From Curtobacterium sp. Leaf261 (lineage in GTDB: Bacteria; Actinomycetota; Actinomycetes; Actinomycetales; Microbacteriaceae), in contig NZ_LMMJ01000009.1 in the NCBI RefSeq assembly GCF_001422205.1, positions 350,070 to 414,069 of the forward strand: a stretch of DNA of 64,000 nt, written 5' to 3'. A program made the position numbers and the translations under genes. The notes beneath the pieces are model-generated. The model made no database searches. It had not been told where the DNA came from and worked only from the letters and a program-made list of their open reading frames with translations. Below, in pieces: positions 26,771-35,979 of the stretch. How positions within the stretch are numbered: position 1 is the stretch's first letter; each line of letters opens with the position of its first letter.

Positions 26771-26947
26771 GTGCCTTCCGGCCTCTCCCCGTGCTGACGT
26801 CGGGCCCCCTGGAAGACCTCGGCCGAGCCCGTTGCGGCCCGACCCGAGGATGCTAGCGCCCGGAACTGAGGCTCGACTCCGAAGGAGCGCTGTGACTCCT
26901 GGACGGCTGCCGAACGGCACCGATGTGTGCTCTGCGATGATCGGTCC

Positions 26948-27946
26948 GTGCCGCTCCCGACCTCCGCAGCCCTCCCCGACCTCGCCGACCTGCTCGCCGA
27001 CGCGCACGTCGTCGCCCTGCCGATGCGGGTGCGGTTCCGCGGCATCACCGTCCGCGAGGCGCTCGTCCTGCGCGGACCGGAGGGCTGGACCGAGTTCTCC
27101 CCGTTCGTCGAGTACGACGACGCCGAGGCCGCGGCGTGGCTCCGCGCGACCATCGACTTCGGCTGGACCTCGCACGAGCCCACGGCGGACTCGGTCCCCG
27201 TCAACGCGACGGTGCCGGCGGTCCGCGCGCACGACGTGGCCGACGTCCTCGCCCGCTACCCGGGGTGCACGACGGCCAAGGTGAAGGTCGCCGAACCGGG
27301 GACGGTCGTCGCCGACGACGTCGCCCGCGTCGCGGAGGTCCGACGGGTGATGGGTGAGGACGCCGCGATCCGGGTCGACGCGAACATGCTGTGGTCGGTG
27401 GACGAGGCCGAGCGCGCGCTCACCGAACTCGCACCGTTCCGCCTGCAGTACGCCGAGCAGCCGTGCCGCACCGTCGCCGAACTCGCGGAGCTCCGGTCGC
27501 GCATCGCCGGACTCGGCGTGCCCGTGGCCGCCGACGAGAGCGTCCGGAAGGCGGCCGATCCCCTCGCCGTCGCCCGGGCCGGTGCTGCCGACGTCCTCGT
27601 GGTCAAGGCGCAACCGCTCGGTGGGATCACCGCAGCCCGACGCGTGGTGGGTGAGGCGGGCCTCCCGTGCGTCGTCTCCAGCGCACTCGAGACGTCCGTC
27701 GGCATCGCGATGGGCGCGTTCCTCGCGGCGTCGGCCGCGGCCGACGGCTACGCCTCGGGCCTCGGGACGGCCGCCATGTTCCAGGGGGACGTCACCTCGG
27801 ACCCGATCCTGCCGTCGGACGGGAGGGTCGGCGTCCGCCGCGTCGACGTCTCACCCGACCTGGTGGGCCGGTTCCGTGCGGCTCCGGAGCGCGAGGAGTG
27901 GTGGCTCGCACGCCTCCGGCGCGTGCACGCAGTGCTGACTGCCTGA
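26948..27946 (+). CDS. menC: o-Succinylbenzoate synthase
   Basis: 332 residues, enolase superfamily. The barrel motifs are in order: KVKVAEPG (catalytic Lys), IRVDANMLWS (metal Asp), YAEQPCRT (metal Glu), VAADESVRK (metal Asp-Glu) and VVKAQPLGGI (second Lys). It dehydrates SHCHC to o-succinylbenzoate. The GTG at 26948 follows GATGAT (26936-26941) by 6 nt, a leaderless layout. The only men gene at this end on the plus strand, convergent with the cytochrome c operon. Confidence 0.9.
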   Translation: MPLPTSAALPDLADLLADAHVVALPMRVRFRGITVREALVLRGPEGWTEFSPFVEYDDAEAAAWLRATIDFGWTSHEPTADSVPVNATVPAVRAHDVADVLARYPGCTTAKVKVAEPGTVVADDVARVAEVRRVMGEDAAIRVDANMLWSVDEAERALTELAPFRLQYAEQPCRTVAELAELRSRIAGLGVPVAADESVRKAADPLAVARAGAADVLVVKAQPLGGITAARRVVGEAGLPCVVSSALETSVGIAMGAFLAASAAADGYASGLGTAAMFQGDVTSDPILPSDGRVGVRRVDVSPDLVGRFRAAPEREEWWLARLRRVHAVLTA

Positions 27947-28016
27947 TCGGTCGGTATGTCTGTCGGTCTGTCCGATCCGGCCCGGCCCGGCCCGGCCCGG
28001 CCCGGCCTGCCCGCAA

Positions 28017-28078
28017 AACACGAAGTTGGCCGCTTCTCGCAGAGGAATACCCCCGCGCGAAGCGGCCAACCTGGTGTT
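28017..28078. terminator. Long inverted repeat between convergent menC and ccsB
   Basis: Perfect 12-bp stem GTTGGCCGCTTC/GAAGCGGCCAAC (28025-28036 and 28059-28070), extended across a 3x3 internal loop by AACAC/GTGTT. Placed between two convergent genes; likely a two-way terminator. A CCGGC run lies just before it. Confidence 0.6.
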
Positions 28079-28089
28079 CCGCGGAGGGC

Positions 28090-29088
28090 TCAGAGCCCCG
28101 AGTAGCTGTGCAGCCCCTTGAAGAACAGGTTCACCACGGAGAAGTTGAACATCACGGCAGCGAAGCCGACGAGCGCCAGCCAGGAGCTCCGGGCACCACG
28201 CCACCCGCGGGTCGCACGGGCGTGGATGTACCCGGCGTAGATGACCCAGATGATGAAGGTCCAGACCTCTTTCGTGTCCCAGCCCCAGTACCGGCCCCAC
28301 GCACGCTCGGCCCAGATCGCACCGGCGATGAGCGTGAACGTCCAGAGCACGAACCCCACGAGGATCACGCGGTAGGTGAGCGTCTCGAGGCGGTCGGAGT
28401 CCGGGAGCGTCTCCATGAACCGGAGCGCCTTGACGTCGGTACGACCGGCGCGGTACGTCTGGACGAGCTGCGACACCGCGAGCCCGGCGCCGAGGGCGAA
28501 GAACCCCGTGCCACAGATCGCCACGAACACGTGCAGCACGAGCCAGTAGGACTGCAGTGCCGGCGGGAGCGGGACCACGTCGACGTAGAAGTTGACGGTG
28601 GCGATGCCGAGCAGGATCAGGATGAGGCCGCTGACGAACACCCCGAGGAACTTGAGGTTCTGCCAGGCCTGCACACCGAGGAAGATCGCCACGATGATCG
28701 CGGTGCCGGTGAGCGAGAACTCGAACATGTTCGCCCACGGGACCCGGTGCGCAGCGACGCCGCGGAGGACGATCGAGCCGACGTGCAGCACGAGCGCGAA
28801 GACCATCATCGCCATCGCGACGCGCTCGAACCGGCTGCTCCGGTGCCCGGGCTTGACCGGCGGCGCGACGATCTTCTCGAGGACCACGGTGCCGCCCTGG
28901 ACGGTCGCGACGGTCTTGGTGGCGGCCTGCTGGCGGACGGCGGCAGCACCGGACTGCTGGGCCTGCACGTCACCCGATCGCTTCGCGACGTCGAGGACGA
29001 AGCAGATGAACGCGATGAGGTAGATCGCCATCGCCGAGTAGACGAGCACGACCGAGTACTCGGCGAGGTTGGAGGTCATGTCGTTCAC
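28090..29088 (-). CDS. ccsB: Cytochrome c biogenesis protein CcsB (ResC)
   Basis: 332 residues with about eight membrane segments. The haem-handling tryptophan-rich motif is visible as WGRYWGWDTKEVW, and conserved histidines sit in flanking loops (VLHVGS, LHVFVAICG). With ResB it forms the System II haem lyase that carries haem out and attaches it to apocytochrome CXXCH sites. GTG at 29088 overlaps the resB stop by GTGA. Confidence 0.92.
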   Translation of the reverse strand: MNDMTSNLAEYSVVLVYSAMAIYLIAFICFVLDVAKRSGDVQAQQSGAAAVRQQAATKTVATVQGGTVVLEKIVAPPVKPGHRSSRFERVAMAMMVFALVLHVGSIVLRGVAAHRVPWANMFEFSLTGTAIIVAIFLGVQAWQNLKFLGVFVSGLILILLGIATVNFYVDVVPLPPALQSYWLVLHVFVAICGTGFFALGAGLAVSQLVQTYRAGRTDVKALRFMETLPDSDRLETLTYRVILVGFVLWTFTLIAGAIWAERAWGRYWGWDTKEVWTFIIWVIYAGYIHARATRGWRGARSSWLALVGFAAVMFNFSVVNLFFKGLHSYSGL

Positions 29089-30959
29089 TGTGTGATCCTA
29101 ACTCCGAGCACTGACACGTGGCGCTTCGCGATGTCCTCGACGGCACGCTCGAGGTTGGGGTCCTCACCACGGGCGAGCCCCGCGTACTCGAGGCTGAACC
29201 CGCCGTCGCCGTCGTTGCCGTCGCCGTCGTCGGGCCGGCTGTTCCGGACGACCTTGACCCACACGCGACGGCGCGGGACGAACAGCGACGTCAGCAGCCC
29301 GAGGACCGAGAGCAGCGCGAAGGCCGCGACCCAGAGCTGCGACCCGTCGTGGTGCACGTCGAGCGAGACGTACCGCTTGACACCGTCGAACGTGATCGAG
29401 CCGGCACCCTTCGGCAGCGTCTTCGTCTGCCCGGGCTTCAGTTCGATCGACTTGTCCGCGGCCGTCCGCCCGGCGATCTGCGTCAGACCGACCGTGGAGA
29501 GCTGGTACACGCTCCGCGGGACCCCGTCGTCGAGCCCGAGGTCGCCGGTGTAGACCTGCAGCGTCAGCAGGGGGTTCTCGTCGTCCGGGTAGTTCGACGC
29601 ATAGGCACCCGAGGCCTGCTTGACCGCCGTCGGGTAGAAGAACCCGACCATGCCGAGCTGGTCCGGTTCGGCGTCCGGGACCTTGATGACGCCCGTCGAG
29701 GTGTAGTTCGCGTCCGCCGGCAGGAACGGGACGTCGTCCTCGAATGCCACGTTGCCGTCGCCGTCGCGGACGGTGACGTGCATGGCGTACCCGTTGCCGA
29801 GCAGGTACACGTTGGTGCCGCCGATCGACAGCGGGTCGTTCACCTTGATGACGTCACGCTGCGCCGCCCCGCCCTTGGTGCGCGCGGTGACGGTGGCCTT
29901 GTAGTCCGTCGCCTGGCCGAGCGCGTTGAGGTTCTTCTGCTCGTACGTCGTGACGAAGTCGTCGAGGGTCAGGTTGTATCCCTGCAGCTGTGACTGGCTG
30001 AACCAGCGCCCCGGGATGAAGGAGTCGTACGAGCCGAGCACGTTCGAGAACGTCTGCCCCTCCACCAAGAGCCGCTGCCCGGTGTAGCTGAACCCACCAC
30101 CGACACCGACGGCCAGGAGCACGCCGACGAGGGCCGTGTGGAACACCAGGTTCCCGGTCTCGCGGAGGTAGCCGCGCTCCGCGCTGACGGAGTCGCCGAA
30201 CCGCTGGACGCGGTACCCGGACCGCTTGAGGAGCGTCACCGCACCGCCGACGGCGTCCTCGACGGACGGGAGGCCCGTGGCACCGTCCGCGAGCGTGTCC
30301 GGTCCGACGACGACACGCCGGAACCCCGCGAGCCGACCGAGCCGGGCGGGGGTGCGCGGCGGCTTGGTCCGGAGGGACTGCCAGTGGTGCTTCGACCGCG
30401 GGATGATGCAGCCGATGAGCGACACGAAGAGCAGCAGGTAGATCGCGGAGAACCACACCGACGTGTAGGTGTCGAACACCTGCAGCTTGTCGAGCACCGG
30501 GAAGAGCTGCGGGTGGTCGACCTGGTACTGGGTGACGCCGTTCGGGTCGGCGGTGCGCTGCGGCACGAGCGAACCCGGGATCGCGGCGAGGGCGAGCAGC
30601 ATGAGCAGGAAGAGCGCCGTGCGCATGCTCGTGAGCTGCCGCCAGAAGAACCGGATGTACCCGACCACTCCGAGGGCGGGCTGGTTGACGTCGTCGCCAC
30701 GGTCACCCGACGCGGCCGCCGGGGTCCCGTCCATGTGGTCGGACGGGCGCAGCGGGGCGCCGACGGCGGTCTCGCGGTCGTCGGCAGCGTCCCGCACCGC
30801 AGCGTCCCGCTCCGCGGCGTCCTGCGGGTCATCGGACGGTGCCGCGGCGTCCTGCGCGGCTTCGGACGGTGCCGACGTGTCGGACGTGCCCCGTGCCTCC
30901 AGGCCGTCCTGTGCGTCGGCGCGCGTGCGCGCCTCGGTGTCGTCAGACGAGCGGGACAT
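29085..30959 (-). CDS. resB: Cytochrome c biogenesis protein ResB
   Basis: 624 residues. After an acidic, Ala/Asp-rich N-terminal tail of about 95 residues that looks disordered, there are three membrane segments (about 115-135, 168-188, 255-275), a large extracytoplasmic domain (about 280-560) and a last membrane segment near 575. This is the ResB/Ccs1 architecture. The start overlaps the end of ccdA by 17 nt. The long tail is an addition to the usual family length. Confidence 0.92.
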   Translation of the reverse strand: MSRSSDDTEARTRADAQDGLEARGTSDTSAPSEAAQDAAAPSDDPQDAAERDAAVRDAADDRETAVGAPLRPSDHMDGTPAAASGDRGDDVNQPALGVVGYIRFFWRQLTSMRTALFLLMLLALAAIPGSLVPQRTADPNGVTQYQVDHPQLFPVLDKLQVFDTYTSVWFSAIYLLLFVSLIGCIIPRSKHHWQSLRTKPPRTPARLGRLAGFRRVVVGPDTLADGATGLPSVEDAVGGAVTLLKRSGYRVQRFGDSVSAERGYLRETGNLVFHTALVGVLLAVGVGGGFSYTGQRLLVEGQTFSNVLGSYDSFIPGRWFSQSQLQGYNLTLDDFVTTYEQKNLNALGQATDYKATVTARTKGGAAQRDVIKVNDPLSIGGTNVYLLGNGYAMHVTVRDGDGNVAFEDDVPFLPADANYTSTGVIKVPDAEPDQLGMVGFFYPTAVKQASGAYASNYPDDENPLLTLQVYTGDLGLDDGVPRSVYQLSTVGLTQIAGRTAADKSIELKPGQTKTLPKGAGSITFDGVKRYVSLDVHHDGSQLWVAAFALLSVLGLLTSLFVPRRRVWVKVVRNSRPDDGDGNDGDGGFSLEYAGLARGEDPNLERAVEDIAKRHVSVLGVRITQ

Positions 30960-31683
30960 AGCTCTGGATCACCGCCCCGACACTCGACATGATGGTCGAC
31001 CAGAGCCCGGTGACCATGAGCAGACCGATGACGATCAGGATCGCTCCTCCGATGATGTTGACGACGCGCATGTGTCGCTTGACGACGCGGATGGCGCCGG
31101 TGGCCCACCCCGCTCCGAGTGCGACGAGCAGGAACGGGATGCCGAGGCCGATGCAGTACGCGACCCCGAGCCACATGCCCTGCCACGCGCTGCCGGACTG
31201 CACGCTGAGCAGGTTGATCGCCGCGAGGGTCGGACCGAGGCACGGGGTCCAGCCGAGGCCGAAGACGATGCCGAGGAGCGGTGCCCCGACGAGACCGGTC
31301 GCCGGGGTCCACCCGGGCTTGACGGTCCGCTGCATGAACGTGAACCGCCCGACGAAGACGAGTCCCATCAGGATGACGACGACACCGAGCACCTGGGTGA
31401 TGAGGTCCCGCCACCGCACCAGCCAGAACCCGAGCGCCCCGAACACCGTGGTGTACGCGACGAACACGATGGTGAACCCGAGGACGAAGAGCAGCACCCC
31501 GAGCACCACGCGGCTGCGCTTCCGCCCGCTCTCGGCGACCCCGCCGACGTACCCGAGGTAGCCCGGCACGAGCGGCAGGACGCACGGCGACAGGAACGAC
31601 ACCAGCCCGGCCAGGAGCGCGACCGGCACCGCCACGGCCATCTGACCGCTCAGGATCGCGTCGGAGAAGGGGTTGCCGCCCAC
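30943..31683 (-). CDS. ccdA: Cytochrome c biogenesis protein CcdA
   Basis: 246 residues, six membrane helices in two repeats, each with the redox cysteine: LSPCVLPLVPGY near residue 30 and GWTPCLGPTL near 150. It passes electrons from cytoplasmic thioredoxin across the membrane to the lipoprotein ResA. GTG at 31683, 5 nt after the resA-like stop. Central gene of the five-gene operon. Confidence 0.92.
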   Translation of the reverse strand: MGGNPFSDAILSGQMAVAVPVALLAGLVSFLSPCVLPLVPGYLGYVGGVAESGRKRSRVVLGVLLFVLGFTIVFVAYTTVFGALGFWLVRWRDLITQVLGVVVILMGLVFVGRFTFMQRTVKPGWTPATGLVGAPLLGIVFGLGWTPCLGPTLAAINLLSVQSGSAWQGMWLGVAYCIGLGIPFLLVALGAGWATGAIRVVKRHMRVVNIIGGAILIVIGLLMVTGLWSTIMSSVGAVIQSYVPLV

Positions 31684-31688
31684 GGGGA

Positions 31689-32306
31689 TCAGGCGCTCCC
31701 GGAGAGTTCGTCGCTGACGAGGGTGTCGAGGATGCTCGGCGAGTCGACCGCGCCGAGGATCCTCGCCGCGACTCGGCCCTGCTTGTCGAGGACGATCGTG
31801 GTCGGGACCGAGTTCGGGGCGATCGTGCCGGAGAGCGCCAGCTGCATGGTGCCCTCGTCGGCGTCGAGCACCGTCGGGTAGTCGACCCCGAAGGTGCGCT
31901 CGAAGGCCTCGGCGGTGGCCTTCTTGTCGCGGACGTTCACGCCGACGAACGCGACGTCGTCGGCCGCGTGCGACGAGGCGACCTTGTTGAGGTTCTTCGC
32001 CTCGGCACGGCACGGCGGGCAGCCCGCGTACCAGAAGTTGAGCACGACGACCTTGCCGCGGAGGGCCTTGCTCGACACGGTGTCGCCGTCGGTGTCCTTC
32101 GCCGAGAAGTCCACCGGGGCCTCACGCTTGTCCGCAGCGACCTCGGTCACCGCGCCGTCGCCGGAGATGTAGTTCTGCGTCGTGCCGCCCTTGTACTGCG
32201 AGGCGAGGTCGTCGTTGCCCGACGAGCAGCCGGCGAGCGCGATCGCGGTGACGATGCCGGCCGTGATGACGACGGCGGCGCGAGAACGGATCCGGGACGT
32301 GTTCAC
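31689..32306 (-). CDS. TlpA/ResA-like thiol-disulfide lipoprotein
   Basis: 205 residues. Signal peptide with lipobox LAGCSS (Cys near residue 26) and a thioredoxin fold with WYAGCPPCRAEA, the CPPC active site of ResA/TlpA reductases that keep apocytochrome cysteines reduced. The cis-proline segment appears as NSVPTTIVLD. GTG start overlaps the stop of the upstream phosphatase (GTGA). Confidence 0.92.
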   Translation of the reverse strand: MNTSRIRSRAAVVITAGIVTAIALAGCSSGNDDLASQYKGGTTQNYISGDGAVTEVAADKREAPVDFSAKDTDGDTVSSKALRGKVVVLNFWYAGCPPCRAEAKNLNKVASSHAADDVAFVGVNVRDKKATAEAFERTFGVDYPTVLDADEGTMQLALSGTIAPNSVPTTIVLDKQGRVAARILGAVDSPSILDTLVSDELSGSA

Positions 32307-32965
32307 ACTGCTCCAAGGTCGATGGCGCCCTCGAGGAGGGGGCCGGCGGGGTCGGCGTACCCGACCTCGACGAACGCGCCCGACGGCTGTCCAGGCGCGT
32401 TGCGGTGCTCCAGGGTGGTGATGCTCGACAGCGCACATCGGCGCTGGCGCGGGTCGTGCCAGAGGTGCTCGCCCGCGAGGCGTCGGTGCACCATCCAGAT
32501 CGGCAGCTGGTGGCTCACGAGGACGACATCGCCGTCGTCGACGCTCCGCCATGCGGTGTCCACGGCCGCGAGCATCCGGTTCGCGATGGCGTCGTACGCC
32601 TCGCCCCAGCTCGGGCGCATCGGGTTCGCGATCCACGGCCACTCCGACGGGCGACGGAGCGAGCGCTTCGTGAACCCGGGGGGCTGCCCCTCGTACCGGT
32701 TCGTCGGTTCGATGAGCCGCTCGTCCGTGTCGACGTCGAGCCCGTAGACGGCGGACCACGGCGCAGCGGACTCCTGGGTGCGCTGGAGTGGGGAGGCGAC
32801 GATCCGGCGGACGTCGACGCCGGTGTCCTTCCAGGTGTTCGCGGAGGCAGCGGCCATCCGGGTGCCGAGTTCGCTCAGCCGGAACCCGGGGAGTCGCCCG
32901 TAGAGGACCCCGTCCGGGTTGTGCACCTCGCCGTGGCGGACGAGGTGGATTCGGGTGGCTGGCAT
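32303..32965 (-). CDS. Histidine phosphatase family protein
   Basis: 220 residues. N-terminal LVRHGEVHNP carries the phospho-accepting histidine; a second histidine is in VLVSHQLP. Branch of the phosphoglycerate-mutase superfamily; it is probably a phosphatase of unknown substrate rather than a glycolytic enzyme. Heads the cytochrome c operon, overlapping the next gene by 4 nt. ATG is predicted leaderless (TACACT 32978-32973, then 7 nt), so this promoter drives the whole operon. Confidence 0.85.
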   Translation of the reverse strand: MPATRIHLVRHGEVHNPDGVLYGRLPGFRLSELGTRMAAASANTWKDTGVDVRRIVASPLQRTQESAAPWSAVYGLDVDTDERLIEPTNRYEGQPPGFTKRSLRRPSEWPWIANPMRPSWGEAYDAIANRMLAAVDTAWRSVDDGDVVLVSHQLPIWMVHRRLAGEHLWHDPRQRRCALSSITTLEHRNAPGQPSGAFVEVGYADPAGPLLEGAIDLGAV

Positions 32966-33063
32966 GGCTTCCAGTGTAGGTCGGCGGACTGTGTCCACCT
33001 CCCCCTCAGGTTTCTCGACGGGATGTGGATCGGCTCAGGTCGGGTGGGTCGGGCGCCCGATCT

Positions 33064-33105
33064 GGACTGGAGGGACGGGTCGGCCCCGACCCGTCCCTCC
33101 AGTCC
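33064..33105. terminator. Family-A hairpin acting as terminator after sulP
   Basis: Perfect 20-bp stem starting GGACTGGAGGGACGGGTCGG with a 2-nt loop, 4 nt beyond the sulP stop. The most perfect copy of the dispersed family-A repeat. Confidence 0.65.
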
Positions 33106-33109
33106 GGCG

Positions 33110-34675
33110 TCAACCCAGGTGACCGGACAGTCGGCTGTGCAGGCGGATGGACCCGGTGTTGAGGTTCAGGACCTCGACCTCGATGCCGTGCTGGCGGTAG
33201 CGGAGCTCGACCGCGTCGAGGGCGGCGACGGTGCTCGCGTCCCAGATGTGCGCCTCGGACATGTCGATCTCGACGCGGACCGTGCCGGCGAGGCGGTCCT
33301 CCGGGTACGAGAACCGCGTCACGAGGTCGCTGGACGACGCGAAGAACAGGGCACCCCGGACCCGGTACCGGACGACGGACGCCGCTCCGGGGTCTGCTCC
33401 GGGCGTCGCTCCGGGGCCCGCTCCGGACGCCGCTCCGGACTGCACGGTGCGCTCGACGTCCACCACGTGGGACACCCGCCTGGCGAAGACGAGGGCGGCC
33501 AGGACGACCCCGACGAGCACGCCGGTGGCGAGGTTGTCCGTGAAGACGACGACCACGACGGTGATGATCATGATGACCGTCTCGCCGAGGGGCATCCGAC
33601 GCAGGGTGTTCGGCCGGATGCTGTGCCAGTCGAAGGTCGCGACGCACACCATGATCATCACCGCGGTGAGTGCGGCCATCGGGATCTCGGCCACCACGTC
33701 ACGGAGGCTCACCGTGAGCACGAGGACCGCGACACCGGCCACGAACGTCGAGATGCGTGTGCGCGCGCCGGCCGTCTTCACGTTGATGACGGTCTGCCCG
33801 ATCATGGCGCAGCCACCGGTCCCGCCGAAGAACGCGCTGACGACGTTCGCGACGCCCTGCCCCCACGACTCCCGCCACTTGCTCGAGCCGGTGTCGGTGA
33901 TGGCGTCGACGAGCTGCGCGGTGAGGAGCGTCTCGATGAGCCCGACGATCGCCATGCCGAAGGCGTACGGGGCGATGATCCCGAGTGTGTCGAGATCGAG
34001 GGGCACCTGGATGCCGGAGAAGCCCGGAAGCGAGTCCGGCAGCGACCCCTTGTCCCCGACGGTCGGGACGTCGAGGCCCGCGACGAGGGTGATGACCGTC
34101 ACGACGACCACGGCGATGAGCGGAGCCGGGACGGCCTTCGTGACGAACGGGAAGAACACGATGATCGCGATGCCGAGGGCTGTCAGCGGCCACACGATCG
34201 CCGGGACGTCGCGCCCGAAGAGGTTCGGGAGCTGTGCGGTGAAGATGAGGATCGCGAGGGCGTTCACGAACGCGACGTTGACGCTCCGCGGGATGAACCG
34301 CATGAGTCGTGAGACGCCCATGAACCCGAGGACGAGCTGGAACACCCCGCCGAGGACGATCGTCGGGACGAGGTACTCGATGCCGTGGTCGCGGACCATC
34401 GGTGCAATGACGAGCGCGACGGAACCCGCGGCGGCCGACACCATCGCCGGTCGACCGCCGACGAACGCGATCACGACGGCGATCACGAACGAGGAGAACA
34501 ACCCGACGGCAGGGTCGACCCCGGCGACGATCGAGAACGAGATCGCCTCCGGGATGAGCGCGAGTGCGGTAACGACGCCCGCCAGGACCTCTCGTGTGAG
34601 GAGCCTCGGTGATCGCAGGGCGCTGAGGACGGTCGGGACGGCGGGTGTCGACGGGAGAACTGCTGCAGAGGTCAT
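33110..34675 (-). CDS. SulP family inorganic anion transporter with STAS domain
   Basis: 521 residues: about 11-14 membrane segments to residue 410, then a cytoplasmic STAS domain (about 440-521; VEIDMSEAHIWDASTVAALD). SulP motifs GLFSSFVIAVVIAFVGGRPAM and GVFQLVLGFMG are visible. Carries sulfate, bicarbonate or related anions. A Gly/Ala/Pro repeat (GAGPGATPGADPGAAS) links the two parts. ATG 34675 follows TAGAGT within the shared palindrome by 8 nt. Regulated, most likely, by the divergent MerR protein. Confidence 0.9.
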   Translation of the reverse strand: MTSAAVLPSTPAVPTVLSALRSPRLLTREVLAGVVTALALIPEAISFSIVAGVDPAVGLFSSFVIAVVIAFVGGRPAMVSAAAGSVALVIAPMVRDHGIEYLVPTIVLGGVFQLVLGFMGVSRLMRFIPRSVNVAFVNALAILIFTAQLPNLFGRDVPAIVWPLTALGIAIIVFFPFVTKAVPAPLIAVVVVTVITLVAGLDVPTVGDKGSLPDSLPGFSGIQVPLDLDTLGIIAPYAFGMAIVGLIETLLTAQLVDAITDTGSSKWRESWGQGVANVVSAFFGGTGGCAMIGQTVINVKTAGARTRISTFVAGVAVLVLTVSLRDVVAEIPMAALTAVMIMVCVATFDWHSIRPNTLRRMPLGETVIMIITVVVVVFTDNLATGVLVGVVLAALVFARRVSHVVDVERTVQSGAASGAGPGATPGADPGAASVVRYRVRGALFFASSSDLVTRFSYPEDRLAGTVRVEIDMSEAHIWDASTVAALDAVELRYRQHGIEVEVLNLNTGSIRLHSRLSGHLG

Positions 34676-34680
34676 CGTCG

Positions 34681-34712
34681 GGAACTCTACCCTCACGTGA
34701 GGGTAGAGTTCC
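34681..34712. promoter_or_regulatory. 32-bp perfect palindrome, shared SulP/MerR operator and twin -10 elements
   Basis: GGAACTCTACCCTCAC followed by its exact reverse complement. Each arm contains TAGAGT reading outward: minus strand 34689-34684 (8 nt before the sulP ATG) and plus strand 34704-34709 (7 nt before the merR GTG). The two promoters are therefore back-to-back, each -35 region overlapping the other's -10, inside one operator. Confidence 0.8.
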
Positions 34713-34716
34713 ACGC

Positions 34717-35196
34717 GTGACGACACCGGACACCGACCTGACACCAGATCCAGACGACCTCGGCACCCCCGGACTCTCCGGCGGTGCGGGCGCCGGCGGC
34801 GGGACGATGCACATCGGGGAGCTCGCCGAACGCGCCGGCATGTCCCTGCGCACGATCCGCCACTACGACGAAGTCGGGCTCCTCGTCCCGAGTGGGCGGA
34901 CGGCCGGCGGCTTCCGGACCTACACCGACCAGGACCTCGATCGGCTGCTCGTGATCCGGCGGATGAAGCCGCTCGGGTTCTCACTCGACGAGATGGCCGA
35001 CCTGCTCACGGTCGTCGACGGGCTGCGCGGCTCGGCCGGCGAGCCCACCACGGACGGCGACCGCGGACTGCTCGCCGCTCGGCTCGACAGCTTCATCGAG
35101 GACGCCCAGGCCCGGCACGAGGGCCTCCTCGAACGCGTCGCGATGGCCGAGGAGTTCCTCGGCACGCTGCAGACCCTGCGCGCCTCAGCCCCCTGA
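34717..35196 (+). CDS. MerR family transcriptional regulator
   Basis: 159 residues. After a Pro/Gly/Asp-rich tail of 30 residues comes the MerR helix-turn-helix and wing: HIGELAERAGMSLRTIRHYDEVGLL and RTAGGFRTYTDQDLDRL, followed by a long dimerisation helix (about 105-155). No cysteine is present in the effector part, so it is not a classical metal or SoxR-type sensor. GTG at 34717 is predicted leaderless; the ATG at 34807 is an alternative giving a protein without the tail. Divergent from sulP. Confidence 0.85.
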   Translation: MTTPDTDLTPDPDDLGTPGLSGGAGAGGGTMHIGELAERAGMSLRTIRHYDEVGLLVPSGRTAGGFRTYTDQDLDRLLVIRRMKPLGFSLDEMADLLTVVDGLRGSAGEPTTDGDRGLLAARLDSFIEDAQARHEGLLERVAMAEEFLGTLQTLRASAP

Positions 35197-35376
35197 CTGC
35201 CTGCGTTCAGCATCCTGGCGCGCGATTGCGCGTGACTCCGCGACGAGCGCATCGACCTCAGCGCGCTCTGCAGCCCATGCTTCCGGACCCAACTCCGCCT
35301 CGAACCGACGCATCATGTCGGCGAGGATCGCCCGCGACAGCGGGGTGAGTCGGCCCTCAGTGCTGGGTGTGGTCAT
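35185..35376 (-). CDS. Small hypothetical protein
   Basis: 63 residues, mostly one predicted amphipathic helix (RAILADMMRRFEAELGPEAW onward, then basic). Its 3' end overlaps the convergent merR 3' end by 12 nt and its start overlaps the end of the upstream gene by 20 nt, suggesting an operon of two. Family not recognised. Confidence 0.55.
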   Translation of the reverse strand: MTTPSTEGRLTPLSRAILADMMRRFEAELGPEAWAAERAEVDALVAESRAIARQDAERRQSGG

Positions 35377-35722
35377 GGTGGTCCCCGTCCTCCCGCTCGG
35401 CCCACGTCGATTCGGCGAGCTCGAGCACCTTTCTAGCCATTGCCCTGTCCTGAGCCGTCAATCCCGGTATGTCGTACATCGACCGTGTGCAGACAAGTCC
35501 GATCTCAGCTCGTCTCGGCTCGGCGCTCGCGACCATCTCCAACGACCACGTGAGTCGATCCCACTGGTGCTGGCGCCGTCGGTGGCGACCATCGGACCAA
35601 CGTCGAGTCAGCGTCGCGAGCCCTGTCACGAGTGCGATCCCGAGACCGCACACTCCCGTGACGACGGCCGCGATCACGGTCGCGGGAGCACCACCCGGCC
35701 AACGCTCCACATCGATCTGCAT
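35357..35722 (-). CDS. Hypothetical single-pass membrane protein
   Basis: 121 residues: one membrane segment (about 14-36, TVIAAVVTGVCGLGIALVTG) followed by a basic cytoplasmic part and a His/Asp-rich tail. ATG at 35722 has GGAGGGG 5 nt upstream, and TAGCGT farther up may be the -10. No family recognised. First gene of a pair with the 63-residue protein. Confidence 0.6.
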   Translation of the reverse strand: MQIDVERWPGGAPATVIAAVVTGVCGLGIALVTGLATLTRRWSDGRHRRRQHQWDRLTWSLEMVASAEPRRAEIGLVCTRSMYDIPGLTAQDRAMARKVLELAESTWAEREDGDHHDHTQH

Positions 35723-35979
35723 CCGATCCCCTCCATCTCGATCCGCTCATCCGTCGACGACGCTAGAGGCCCGCCGGACCGCACCCGCGCCTCCCGTCCG
35801 CATCTGTGCACGGATCGACGCACGACCGCCCTGTGGAGGACCAGCGGCCGGAGGCTCGCGTGCCGCACCGCGCCACGCGGCCGTGCTGCCGGCCTGGCAT
35901 GCCCCCGACCGACCGTGTCGACGCCGGTTGTCCACAGGGCCACCGGCCCGACGCGGTCCGACCGGTAGACTCGCTCTCC

